DNA of 64,000 nucleotides from Solea solea (Eukaryota > Chordata > Actinopteri > Pleuronectiformes > Soleidae), in NCBI RefSeq assembly GCF_958295425.1, contig NC_081154.1, positions 16,856,364 to 16,920,363 of the forward strand, read 5' to 3'. The notes below the pieces were generated by a model, which saw only the letters and a list, made by a program, of their open reading frames with translations, ran no database searches and was not told the origin of the DNA. A program made the position numbers and the translations under genes. Of this stretch, positions 1 to 13,700 are shown one piece after another; positions within the stretch are counted from its first letter, which is position 1, and every line of letters begins with the position of its first letter.

Positions 1-47
1 ACTCGCACAGTAACCTCGTCTTCTGGAGTGACACGTACACCAAAATG
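1..47 (+). CDS. lrp2: lrp2 exon 1 of window: propeller I, partial
   Basis: Encodes [12 protein letters not shown] in the frame with codons starting at position 3; donor GTGAGG at 48, phase 0. The bases before position 11 read CACAG, and other propeller exons of this gene begin in phase 2 just before such an N-L-x-F/Y-W motif, so the true exon may be 11-47. The window edge prevents a decision. Confidence 0.75.
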
Positions 48-1335
48 GTGAGGTCATTTAAAGTTGTGTTCATCGTGGCAGTACTTTGAGTTTAAGAGGA
101 AAAGCCTTTTATCCCAACCCTTTTTCCCCCCGTCTTTTACCAGGTATATTCAGCGGACTATAATGGGGGCAACATTAAGGAGATTCTGACTGCTGCAGTC
201 CACAATGTCCAGAACCTGGCTGTGGACTGGATCAACTTCAAACTGTATGTCTTAGAGGCCATGGTGGAGCGTATCGACATGTGTGACTTCGATGGAGGGA
301 ACCGGGTCACGCTGGTGGCCGAAAACCTGGAGACACCTCATGGTCTTGCCCTGGACCCAACAGTTGGGTGAGTTTAAATGCGGACATGGAATCTGCTTTA
401 GGCATACAATGATTTACATTTATGCCATTGTTTAAAACATTAGGCGACAATGTCTGCTTTTATTTTAATGTCGTAAACTTCTTTATTTCTTTGTTGTAAC
501 AATGCTTCTTTGCAATAAATCTTATATCTTATATTATATTCTCGTTAAATTGGGCCAGCAGAATTTATATGTTAACCTGTTCCATTTTCAGACATTACAT
601 GACTGAAAAGTTGGTTGTATTTCTATGTTAGAATTTTATATTAAAGAAAAGATAGAAAATAAATCTCTGTGTGTGCTGTAAAGTGGTTTGAAGAAATTAA
701 ATCGGTATACTGGCAAATTTAAGAATGTATTCGTTGAACAAACGGGAGCGTCAGTAGCATGTGGGAGAACCATACACAGCCACAACAGCCTGGCACCTCC
801 TCCTCATACTGGTCACCAAGATGACAACGCTCGCCCCCACAGAACAGGGATAACAGAATACCTCCTGAATTTGGGAGTGGAGAGAAGGGAAGGGCCTGCC
901 TGCAGTCCTGACCTCAAGAGTGACCAACACAACCGTGTGTGACCAAGCAGGTGACCAGCATGAGGAGGAGGTGCCAGACTGTTGTGGCTGTGTATGGAAA
1001 TAATCCACCAAATACAAATGTCCTTACTTTTTGCGTTAAGTTTAGTTGTTTTATATTATATAATAGTGTGTATGTAAGTAATTATGTCACTGTTGGTAGC
1101 AAAATGACTATTATTCATTTCCTAAATTGTTGCTAAACTACAAAGTAAAACAAGATGCACAAGCGAGTGAAACACCAGTGTCATATCAAAACGACTGTTC
1201 CAATTTTACTTGTCAGTTTGTTTTATCGGCTGTTGTTCTTGTAAGATTTTTGTCTGTTTTTTTATTCTCTCTGGGACTTTGTTTTTGCTCTGTTGAGTAC
1301 TTGTATCTTCCTCTGATAAGTCATTTAAGAATCAA

Positions 1336-1406
<71 letters not shown>

Positions 1407-4400
1407 TTAATATAGTTAATAAATAGTAGTAGTAGTATTGTTAGTATTTATCTAACAGGTGTGTGCATTCTGAGCACTTTTAGCTTCTTTAAATGACACC
1501 TAAAGAAAAAGACATTTTACCTTGTCTTGACATACAGTTTCATACAGTATATATTATTTAATATCCTTTGTTTGCAGCTACATGTTCTTCACAGACAAGG
1601 GCTTCTCCAGTGAGCAGATGAAGCTTGAACGCGCCTTCATGGACGGCAGCAATCGCCTCGAGCTGGTGAAGAAGGGACTCGGCACTCCGACAGGAATCAC
1701 CGTTGATATTGTCACGCAGAGGGTTTACTGGTCTGACAGCCACTTTGACACCGTGGAGACCGTCACCTACAACGGTTTGGAAAGGTAAAGGTTTTTTTTT
1801 TGTTTGTTCTACTCAAAATGTTGTCGTCAAAGGTTTCAAGGTAACACTTTGTCTTGATAGTGATTCTCTATTAGTAATAAACAGTTTTTTAGTATCACGT
1901 CAACAGATAATCAGTAGTAGAGCTGAAGATATTTGCCCGAACCCAACGGGACCCGACAGATTTGGTTGGGTTCTGGCTTCATCTCTATCATTTTACCCGG
2001 ATTTGGGCTTGCTGTAAATGAGCGGTCAGCTGATGTGTTACGATTAGCACGAGAAAGATGCGAAAGTGGATGCGGAGGAGGCACCGGACACACCGGGCTC
2101 TATGAAGCACAGCGGGAACCCTGGACTCCCCTCATTCAACCAGGTGAGAATGTTGTCACACTCAGACAGGAATGCCGTACGTGCTCATGCCCGCACTCTT
2201 CTGCGAGCCATGGCTGCAGGTGCACCACATGTGGAGAGTCGAGACCCAGAGCTCTCCAGAGTCCAACCCACTCCTCCTCTTATTTAGGCCTATTTAGAGT
2301 GCTAAGATGTTACGATGTTAACAGAGGACTTATTTTATTTTATTTTTTGTGGCCTATGTAAATGTATAAATGACTCATTCTTGACAAAAGGCAAAAGAGC
2401 TGTATGCGTGCAGGCTCGGGCCTTGTCGGGCCTAACCTTTAAAGGCGACATAGACCGGAAGCTTCAATTAACGCTGCGTTTGTGTGTGTATCTGCGCCAT
2501 TACCTCGTTTATGAAACCCTAAAGTTTCAGAACAAACAGTTCAGCCACTGCTGAGAAAATAGGGTTGTATTGTTTTCCTGGGCTCTGCGAAGCGGATCGG
2601 CACTTCCTTAATTTGATGTCGTCATCAGAAATCCTCACCACTCCTCTCACCACCGTAGCGCCTCCTGGTGCGGGCACTAGTCCGGGCACATCCGGTTGCG
2701 TACATTCAACCGCAGAAGAAGAAGAACTACTCTCGTTGTAGCTGCTGAGATGCAGAGCATCCACCGTGCCAGAGGGGGAGCTGTGTATCTGAGAGATGGC
2801 CTATCTATTACGTCACTTCCAGGTACCTGGCCAATCACAGGACAGTAGGAAAGCTCTCGTTGGCTGGCCAATCACAACACAGTCCACGTTCTGGGGGTGT
2901 GATTTTGGTCTGAAACAGCACGGCTGACGAGAGCGTCAGTGAGGAGATATTTTGATCGGCTCGTTTGCAGCGATTTGGAGGTTGTATATGTGTGATACAA
3001 GCATTCTATGTCGCCTTTAAGGCCCGGTTACAGCTCTAATCAGTAGACAATAAGTTGTGCTTCAAGTGTTTCAAACCCTATACAAAAGTGCCTGTTGCCT
3101 ATAAATGCTATTTTTACAGTGCTGTGATCACACGATGATGTATAAGTCAGATACAAGTTGTTGCGCAGCACAAATAGTGCAGAGAGTTTTCAAATCATTT
3201 GCTCCATTTGCTCGAATTGAAAAAAGTAAACCAAAAAACCTGACCTGGCCGATCAATGTGTCTCTGCATTGACGTTGACTGACTGCAAACGGCTGCTGAT
3301 TACTCTGTGAACTGAAAGTTGTCGGTTGACAATAATGTTTACTGTCCAGTGAACATCAAATTGCAGATTAGTTGACAATCAGTGGCTGATCTGTTGACAG
3401 TCAACGATCCTATATTTGACAATCAAATCAAGACTATTAGTAGGGATACTTCACTTGCGCATGTAAATGTGACGTCTAAATAAAGTGAAAAACAGTTGAG
3501 AACAGTAGATATAAATCGGTGTCTTCTGATTATCTGTTGACATGACACTGAATTCTAGTAGGGAGTCAACGATGGACTATCAAAATAAAGTGATACCGGT
3601 TTCATTTTATCATCATCATCGTCATGTTCTCCTCGATTCCCAGGAAAATGGTCCTCAATGGCGCCACCCAGTCCCCACATCCTTTTGGAATCGCCGTGTT
3701 TGAGAACCACGTGTTCTTCACTGACTGGACCAAGATGGGAGTCATCAGAGCCAACAGGTTCAACGGCAGCAGCCCAGCACTCCTCTACAGAACCACAAAG
3801 CAACCGGGTCACGTGGTCATCTCTCATCCTGTCCTTCAACCTATTGGTAAGGAAGTGGACGTGCAATCGTCCGTCAGTCTTGTTCAACACTTTGACCTCT
3901 GTGGGTCTCATCTGAAAGTGTCCTGTCTTACAGTGTTGAACCCCTGCGGGAGACACAATGGCGGCTGCCAGCACATTTGTGTCTTGAGTCACCGCACTGA
4001 CAACGACGGCCTGGGCTTCCGCTGCAAGTGTCGCCACGGTTACGACCTGCAGAGTGACCGCCGCACCTGCTTTAGTGAGTTGTCCAGAATAATATATACA
4101 ATATTTAAACAGTATTGTAAAATCATATCTTTTATATTTAAAATCAATTCTCAGGACATTTATCATGTCAAACTGCTGAACGACAGCTTTTCTGAGCAGT
4201 GGAATTCATTTCTGAAACCTTTGGAGGGCTCTGCGTTCTCCAACTGGTTTGCAGTCGACTTACTTTACAAGTACAATGTTGCAGTTGCTGTCCCACAAGG
4301 ACATTTTTGGACATGATAGACTTAGACCAGGGGTGTAAGCGTCCAGTCTGGTCAAGAGAGGGCTGGTCTAGAGGAAAAAAATGCGGAAAAACAATAACTT

Positions 4401-7400
4401 TTCCACCAGTAAAGATATTCATGATGATAGTTCACAGATTTGGAAGCCGGGAATCAAACCCTCAACCATCAAGTTGAAAGAGGATTCACTCTACCACTGA
4501 TCCACTGTTGCCCCAAAGGCGCCCAGTTGTTATGTAAAGTGCTTTGAATGATCATTAAGACAAAAAAAAGAAAAAAAACATCACATAAATACAGACTAAG
4601 TGAATCACCTCCATGCAGGCGAGGGGAGCTGGGGGTTGAACTCCTTACCTTCTGATTGGAAGACAATCGTCTCCACCACTGAACCGCGGCTGTTCCCTCT
4701 TTATTATTTACATCTCGACAACAAACCGTTAACCATGCAGGATTTATGATTCAGTTCAGAGAGTTTTGATGAGCTGCCAGTAACGGCTGCATCTCCCTCC
4801 TTGAACAGAGGTGAAGAGCTACTTGTTGCTGGCCACCACTCTCGCCGTGCGGGGGATCCCGCTGAACGTGTCCCTGCAGGAAGACATCACTCTGCCCCTC
4901 ACAGGCCTCGCGACCTCCTTCTCTGGCTCCGCTGTGGAGTTCGACGGCAACGAGGAGGCCATTTTCTACAATGACAGATCGAGAGGCCTCGTCTATAAGT
5001 CAAACCTGAATGGCACTGGTGAGTTTGTGTGAAGAAACTCCGTCACCAATTGGTACATTTAGGTTAATATTAATAACTTAATAGTGTGGTTTCATGCTGG
5101 ACACCAGAAAAAGCCAATAAACCAAAGACTCACCAAATAAAATCTATCAAGAATAGTTTTTCACTTTCAAACAGCTTTTTCTTTTAGATTAGAAACTGAA
5201 GTGTGTCACTTTGTAACCTGCTCACCTCCCGGTGGGCCGATTGAACTTCTTAATGGTACTATTTTGAGTATTGGCACTGTTTATCTGTCTTATCTGTCCA
5301 ATCAGAATAATCATTTCCCAGACATTCACATGTTCTCATGAGAGATTCAATGTTTGTTTCTAGTGTCTTATTTTAGTTTTTATATATTCACTGATTTCTT
5401 GACGTGTGTGTGTGTGTGTCCTGGAGGACGGCATAATAACAGGACACCAGGTAAAATGGTCTGTGTGCCTGACGTTTTAATCAGTATTACATTAGATTTT
5501 GTTATTTTAATGTGGACTAAATATTTAAATAGATGTTGTGAACATCACTAACATCCTCTGGTATCTTTTATTTATTGACATTTTTCATAATTTTGTGCTT
5601 AATGATTTAGTATCACACACCTGCTTTGGTTAAGGGGACTACTAACGCTTATTTTCCCCACTTAAGACACTGGCCACAGTTCAAAAAAACCTATCACCTG
5701 AATCCTCTTTGTCACATTTCGTTGCACTAATTGTTTGTATGCAATGCACAGTCCAACAGATTGTGACGGGCTACAGAGTGGGAACAATCGATGCCATGGC
5801 TTACGACTGGACGTCCAAAGTCTTGTTTTGGACCACAAGCACATACAAGGTGGTGGCGGCCTTTAGAGTCACGGACAAATCCAGACGAGACATTGTGACT
5901 GGACTGAGAAATCCAAAAGGAATTGCAGTGCATCCGAGTGCCGGGTGAGTGGAAATTGATCAGGTAGTGAGTCAGCTAGGGAAATACACAGTACAGCAAC
6001 TTCACTAGTTTACAACCAGGCAAAACTGATTGTAGTAGTTTAACAACATGCTCACTGAATAAAAATCTATGCTATCATAACTCTATGATGTGTCTCTTTG
6101 TCCTGCTCGTATACAAAATGTTCTAACAGGAAGTTGTTGATTGATAGTTGTGGGTTTTTTGAGGGAATTTTTTCGACAAATAGCTGGTCATTGTGTTGTA
6201 TTTGCTTAGTGATATAGAACATTTTCATTCGTACATATATACGCTGTCAATAATAACACTTTTATAGCAATTCAGTTTTTCATAATTATTTATGTATAAA
6301 TAACAGCATGAAATAAGGTTCCCCTGTTTCAAAGACCAGCTACCACCACTGCATCACTCATTTATTTATTATGGCCCGAGCCACTAACAACAGCAGGAGC
6401 CGCAGTGACGGCGAGGAATCCTGTTGTTATCCTTCAGATTGTTATTAACTCCGTGGCTTTCCGGTCATTTTTGAGCAGGTTAGCATGCATAAAAAAGTCC
6501 TGAAACTTGGCATGGCGGAAAATGTGATATTGGCATAGTTCCCAGACCCGTGTGTTGCTCAAGGGCTCTATAGCGCCTCCTAAGGTGAAGAGGCATAGAT
6601 TGAGTTCCACTGAATTTCCTGAAATTTGGTGGGAAGAGGTTATAGACCAAGACGAACAAAAAAGTTGACCATAACCATGGCCTCAACTCAACAGGAAGTC
6701 GGCCTTTTTGAATTAATGAATTTGACACATCAGAGGCGAAAAGGGAACTGCTGCACTCCCCAAAAATGGGCACATTTTTCAAACTTGTCAAAAGGTTTTG
6801 CCGAGAGGGCAGAATGCTGAGGCATTGGGCACGAGCCCCCGGCAATGACTGCGTGCAGTCCTAGTTACACTTGTGCTTTGCCATCAATGTAATGTCAAAA
6901 TGGCTGCCTTGAAAAAGAAATCTTGAGAAATCTGAGAATCAACAGTAAAAACAAATTAAATACACCCAGGCCAAAAATGTTGTACTTTTCAATACTTTTT
7001 TTTTGACTGTTGACAGCTACTTGTTCTGGTCGGACTGGTACCGTCCAGCAGTCATCATGAGAGGCTTCACTGATGGGAGCAATGCTGTTCCTCTGGTCAA
7101 CACAACACTGGGGTGGCCATATGGGCTCTGTGTGGACTACATGTAAGCCCAGTTACAGGAGTCGATTTTTGGGGGATTTAATGGTGAACGGGGGATTTAA
7201 TGGTGTCATGTACTGTGTGCGGACTATCCATTTAAATCCACTCATGGATTACTTGTGATTGGTCTTCGACAGGTTGGACAGATTGTACTGGGTGGATTCT
7301 CTCTTGCACCAGATTGGCCACATTAGCATTCAAGGCCATGGCAGAGAGACGTTCACTAACATCGGCCAGATCACGCAGCCGTATTCCTTGACGATATATT

Positions 7401-10400
7401 CAGGTGAGGTTCTTAAGTCTCACACTTATTCATTGGAACAAACACTTTATCATCAAAAGCACTATTCAGATGTAAACTACTGTTGTAAGAAGAGCGAGCA
7501 GGGCTGTGTATGTGTGTGTGAAGAGAGAGAAGCCGGTGTACGGGCAGAGTTAGCATTAGTCACTGTGAAGTGGGGTAAAAAAATACTAGTAAACCCAAAT
7601 TAAGAAAAGAAGCATAATGATTGTGTTGAGTCTTACGTTAAAGTAAGTGTGTCAAGAAGTCAGCAGTTGGTAGCTCAGCTAACAGGAATCCTTCCCCTCG
7701 CCCTTGAAGTTGGCAGATTTAAAAATGCTGTGTGAATAATGAAGTTAACTTGAGAATAAGTCACACTTTCCAACCCCTATTGTCCTCTATGATATATTTA
7801 TTCTCAAAACCCTGAAATATTCTGGTGCTCTGATGATGACACAATGGGAAGAATGTTTAAGTTAAATGTAAACAAGTTGGCGAAATTTGTCTCTAAAGCC
7901 CGGGGGGGAAAAAAACGCCAAGATTTATTGTGTCACCCCATGTGGGAATGCTGTGTGAATCACCTTTGTTCCAGTAATAACTGGTTAAATTGTGAATTTC
8001 TTTTCTTACTTCCATAGACTACCTGTATGTGTCTGACACACGGACCAGAGCAATATTCGAGATGAGGAAGAGGGATGGTGGAGGAAACATTAGAGTCAGA
8101 CAAGGAGTGAATGGAATCATGAACATCAAGGCCTACACGGCTGATCTTCACAGCAGTAAGTTCACACAGAAGATGGTACTGGAGTTTCACAATAAAATGC
8201 TGCAGTTGCTGTTGATTGAAAGGCAGAATTAGGACAGGTTATCTGCATTCCTATTTGAGTTTTTAATGTTATCTTATTCCCGCATGTACTGTACACTTTA
8301 AAGTCCAGCATGCAGACCTAAAGACCAAAATTCATTGTTCACTGTGCTATCATGCCAGTTCCAGCCATTCACCAATCACTAGTAATTTATAGGTTCTGCC
8401 TGACATCCTAAACTGGCAGCTTTTAGAAAACTCAAAGATGGCAGGTATTAAATATAAAGGGGGATGTTTAAAAGTTCTCATCGTGTGAATAAAGCAAATC
8501 ACAGCATTTGAAAGCAGCATATTTACAGTATATGTAGGCTAAAAACATTAGCAATATACCATAAATAATACTATTGCGGAACTAATGAGTTGAAATTGAA
8601 TACACCGCACGTAAGTATGTCCATATATTATATTATATATTATATTGGGAGCAAGGGCCTTGCTTTACAGAGGCCGCCATCTTGTGAAACATGATGAAAC
8701 ATGGTGGCTAGCATGTTTCTTGTACATTCAAACCAGCCAGAGCATGTAATTCAGATTGTGAAGTGGAAGTTTATTATACAAACAAAGACAAACGACAACC
8801 TCGGTGGTTAGATGTCCCAAAGTCTTACACAGTGGATAATTAAATAAACACAGGTAAATTAATATGATAAAAATGTAAACAACAATGCTGTTCTGATACT
8901 GACTCCTCCCCTCGTCGTCCTCTGAACAGCATTTACCAGCCGATGCAACACGGTGCCCAACGGGCGCTGCAGCCACTTCTGCTTCCCAACTCCCGCCTAC
9001 AGTCGAGTGTGTGGTTGTCCATACGGCATGAAGCTCCAGGACAACCAGAGGGACTGCGTCAAGGACGATTCAGTCGTCCCACCTGACAGCATCTGTGGCA
9101 ACAACGCCTTTGAGTGTGACGAAGGACGGTGCCAGCCCAACTCTTACCGCTGCGATGGCATTGCTGACTGTGTGGATAAGACGGATGAGGCCAACTGCAC
9201 AGATACAGGTGAACAACACAGTTTAATGTATTATGTTTCTGCGACCCGTAGCTTTGTGTGAACTTATATTTCCGACCTGACTCCTTCACAGGTGTAAAGA
9301 CGTCAATATAAAGATGATGGTGTTTAAACCACTAATGTTTTTTTATTTCCTGATATCAGGATGGAATATCTATAATTTTAGGTTCTTGTTTCCCATCTCT
9401 TGCTTTTTCTGAAACTTTTTTCTCTTTGTTTTTTTTTTGTTTTTTTTGACTGGCCCCCTACTGGCCAGATTGGAAACTCAGTGGCCCCCAGGTCCTTTGA
9501 GTTTGAGACCCCTGCCAGAGAGAGTCTTTACAATCGTGCCTTGAAACTCATGGATAGAAAACAAATAATATACCATCATTGTCACATATGAACTACATAC
9601 GAAATCTTGAGCTTTTTCTACATTTATTGGTTTTCCACTATGTTAAGCCTCTATTTAAATGATGAAATGCCGTCGCTCCTAAGCCTCTTTGTAAACAAAT
9701 CAAGACTTTAAAGTGCGGCAGAAGATCCAGTAGAGCTGCATCAAGTGGAAACTGTAAAATCCAATTCTGTAAAACATATTTCGCTCAGACAGCTTTTTCT
9801 GTAAAAGGAGCAAAGTCTTGGAACTTTGCTCGTACCTGATCGTTTGAAATCAAATTAGCTGGGCTCTGATGTTTGATGCTGGCTGATTCAGCAACAAACC
9901 TGCATGCATGTCTAGTCCTTGGATGTAATGTTCTGTATTTTTCTATTGCGCTATTTTATACTTAGGTTACTTTTATATCATCATCTCTGCCAATTCTTGT
10001 CATAAAAGCCCTTTTAAGTGTTGCAAATCAGCATCTGCTAGAAACAGCACGGTGCAAGCATTTGACAACTGCTAACTGTACTGTCTACGTTATTGTATCT
10101 GTCTCTATAAAAATAAACCATAAATAAAAAAATGCCAGCTCCACTTAATGGCAGAACCCAAAAATTGGATGTCAGATTTACACTTGGTAATATGTTATTA
10201 ATGGAAGGAAAAAAACATCATTGAGCCAACCATTTTAATCCATTCACCTGCCTTACTTGTCTTTACCAGGAACAACCTGTTCTCCGTATGCGTTCACCTG
10301 CAATAATAAGCACTGCATCATGCCCAGCTGGCGCTGTGACGGCATGGACGACTGTGGCGATGGATCTGATGAAGCGGACTGTCCCACCCGCGTGCCCACC

Positions 10401-10567
10401 ACCTGTTCGGCCAGCTCCTTCACCTGCGACAACAACAGGTGTATTTCCAAGCAGTGGCTGTGCGACGGTTACAATGACTGTGGCGATGGCTCCGACGAAC
10501 ACAACTGCAGTGAGTTCATGACTGTTTCACTCTCACTGGGATCACACTTTGTGATATCGTCTTTACA

Positions 10568-10662
<95 letters not shown>

Positions 10663-10667
10663 ACATA

Positions 10668-10738
<71 letters not shown>

Positions 10739-13700
10739 GTATACAGTGTATATATATATATATATATATACACAGTACATGCATCTCCACTCTGTAACTT
10801 GCAGATGCAACCGTCACTACTTGCCCGCCTTCCTACTTCCTGTGTCCTAACCAAGGCTGTATCTACATCTCCTACATCTGTGATGGAGACCAGGACTGCC
10901 TGGATGGATCTGATGAGAAAGACTGTGGTAAGAAACTCTTTAAAGGGGCGATATGTATGTAAAATATGAGAAGCTTTGGCCATCACCAGTTCAGAACAGG
11001 GTCTTCCTGTGTGGAGTCTGCATGTTCTCCCCATGTTTGCTTTGGTTCTCTCTGGCTTCCTCCCAGGTCCAAAATCATGAAGATTTGGAATGAGGTTAAT
11101 TGGACACTCTAAATTGACCATAGGAGTGAGAGTGAATGGTTGTTTGTCTCTGTATGCTGGCCCAGTGATGGACTGGCTAACCCTGGATTTCCACTGGACG
11201 CGGAACGGCCGCGGAACGGCCGCGGCGCGGTTCTGCTTCGTCCTCTCCCAAACGTCAATCCCCACCGGGCGCGTTACGGCAGCGGCGCGGAGCCTTTGGA
11301 GCCAGCGGTATTCACGGAAGATCGCGCGATAATCTCGAACGGACGCGAGATCCCGCGATAGACTGTGTGTATAAAGGAAACAACAACAACACAGCTTCTT
11401 TCATTTCTCCACTTCCATAATCAGTCTCTCGTCGTCCATTGTCTCCGAGACCCTCGGATCAAATGACTGTTGACCTGGGAGCACCGTAACGTTGAGGTGA
11501 AGTTGTGACCTGCGTATTGTGTTTTATTTTGAAAGGGGGGCGGAAGTGTTTTACTTTGATACTGTGTCGGACTTCCTGTCTTGTGCGATCTGCTTCGTTG
11601 AAATTTACGAGGTTCAGCAGCGGCAACGGAAAAAATAGAACTGATTCCTATCGATAGCGCTGCGGCGCGGCGAGCCGCTTCTGGGCCGCTGCTGATCCGC
11701 GCCGCAGCGCGGCCGGTGGGAATGCTCACATTGATTAGAATGGAAGCGATTTGCAACGGCTACCGTTCCGCGGTCGTTCCGCGGCCGTTCCACGTCCAGT
11801 GGAAATCCAGGGTAACTGTCCAGGGTTTACCCTCCCTTTTGCCTTATGTTAGCTGGGATTGGCTCCAGGTCCTGTCATGACCCTCTGTGGAGGATAGAGC
11901 AGTAGAAAATGGATGGATGTGATCAGAAAAGTTTTAATCTACATACAGTTTACCTGGTGTAACACTGTTATCATGCACATGTGGTACATAACTGTCTTAC
12001 AATGTTATTTTTTACTTGTAAGCAACTGGTGGAGATTGAAAGTGAAAGTGTGTCTGCTCCAAGCAGCAGCAGAGAATAATCACACCATGAAAAGCAACTA
12101 TAAAGGAGTATAAACAATTTATGGCTAACTGTAGTGGATGAAAATCATTCATCCACAAATACCACTTTCAAACATCTACATTTAAATGAATCTTCAATGC
12201 GGTTTCCTTAATTTGCATCTGCTCTGTTCAAGACGTTTTTGAGAGGTGTCGTGAGGCCTTTTATCTGACCCACAGCGGCCAGCTCGCTTTAATAGCTCAC
12301 TAACTATTTTGGCAAACCAGGTGAAGGGCTACAAGCTGTCTTATTTGGTGGGTGGAGGTGATTAATGCAAACCATAAACAGAGGGTTTTTAAATACAAAT
12401 TGAATTCAGTGAAGCCAGTATTTCAGTTTCACATACTGTATTTCCTTTACTAACTCTGACACATCACCTTCTTCTGTTTTACATCCGCCCGTCCCAAACG
12501 CTATCTTCGCCACTACCCTACACACAATACTTGCCAAGTTGCAGGCATCAACAAACATGGCGACCATTAAAGAGGTTATTTGAGTACGGACGATAGGCTC
12601 TGTTCGTGTCCTTCTTTTAGAATAAATATGAATATTTATACTAAATAGTATAAATAACAGTATATTTATAATATATAATATAAATATAAATTAGGCCAAA
12701 CGAAACCGTCTCTGTTTTAGATTTTTGCATTAATAAGATAAGGAGCCATGTTTCTGTTCATTCATATTTCCACTGTTGTTTTTTTCTTCTTCCTTCTTTC
12801 TTCTTCACTTTAAGAGTTTTCCTGTGCCTCCTCTGAGTTTGCCTGTGCCAGCGGGGACCAGTGCGTCAGTTCGGGATATCGGTGCGATGGAGTCTTTGAC
12901 TGCAGGGACCATTCTGATGAACAAGACTGTCGTAAGATGCCACCATTAACCCATTAACCTATATGTTAAAATGAATTATGTCAAAATGTGTTACTGTACA
13001 CAAGTCTTTGGCCTTTGCATACCAGAGAAGATGTAAAGACTCTTACACAACTCTATTCTCCCACTTCCTCTAGGTTCTAGATCTAGTTTTAAAACACATG
13101 TCTGTTCGGGCTGCCATAGAAACAAGTAAGAAGGCAGCCTGTGTAAAACAAGGCCCCCACCTAAAATGTATGTAATTGGCTTATGCTAATGAATTGAAAA
13201 ACAAACAGATTATATTTCAAAGCAACTATATACTTTATACCAGCCTTTCTCAAAGTGTGGTCCCCGGACCACTGGTGGTCTGTTAGTGACCCCTAGTGGT
13301 CCGCGAGGTGACAAGCAAGTAACATATCATGTTTTAAAATTTAAAAATGTCAGTGTTTTAATTTTAGTGTTTCTCACACTGCCTGCGCCATATATGTGTT
13401 GTTTTCGATATCAAATCAACTAGTTCATTTGTGAACTGTTGAAGTTAGCATACTGTTTTGGGGATATTTTGAGTTGGGTGGTCCGTGAGTGTTTTTTTAT
13501 GGATTAAGTGGTCCTCGGTCTGAGATACACTGCTTTATACACAATCAAACACAATTGTGGATATTATATTCGATTTCTGCAAATAACCCTCCTAAATATT
13601 ACACGCTGGACCTTTGAGTAATAAAGTTAGCTTTTTTATTTTGGCTCAGTTAAGCTGTATAGTATCACACCCACTGTCATTGTCAATTTTTTTTTATTTT

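Noticed and set aside
1127..1426. Open frame ending in poly-Ile/poly-Asn
   Set aside because: Artefact of the ATT/AAT microsatellite.
3555..4166. 203-residue minus-strand frame opposite exons 4 and 5
   Set aside because: Antisense of two lrp2 exons and the intervening intron; not protein-like.
4440..4520. tRNA gene on the minus strand
   Set aside because: A and B boxes are present, but the stems do not complete a cloverleaf; it reads as a SINE head.
10516..11265. 249-residue minus-strand open frame rich in Tyr/Ile, with sister frames at 10571-10850
   Set aside because: It translates the TA/GT microsatellite of intron 12 and part of a MITE; no protein-like composition.
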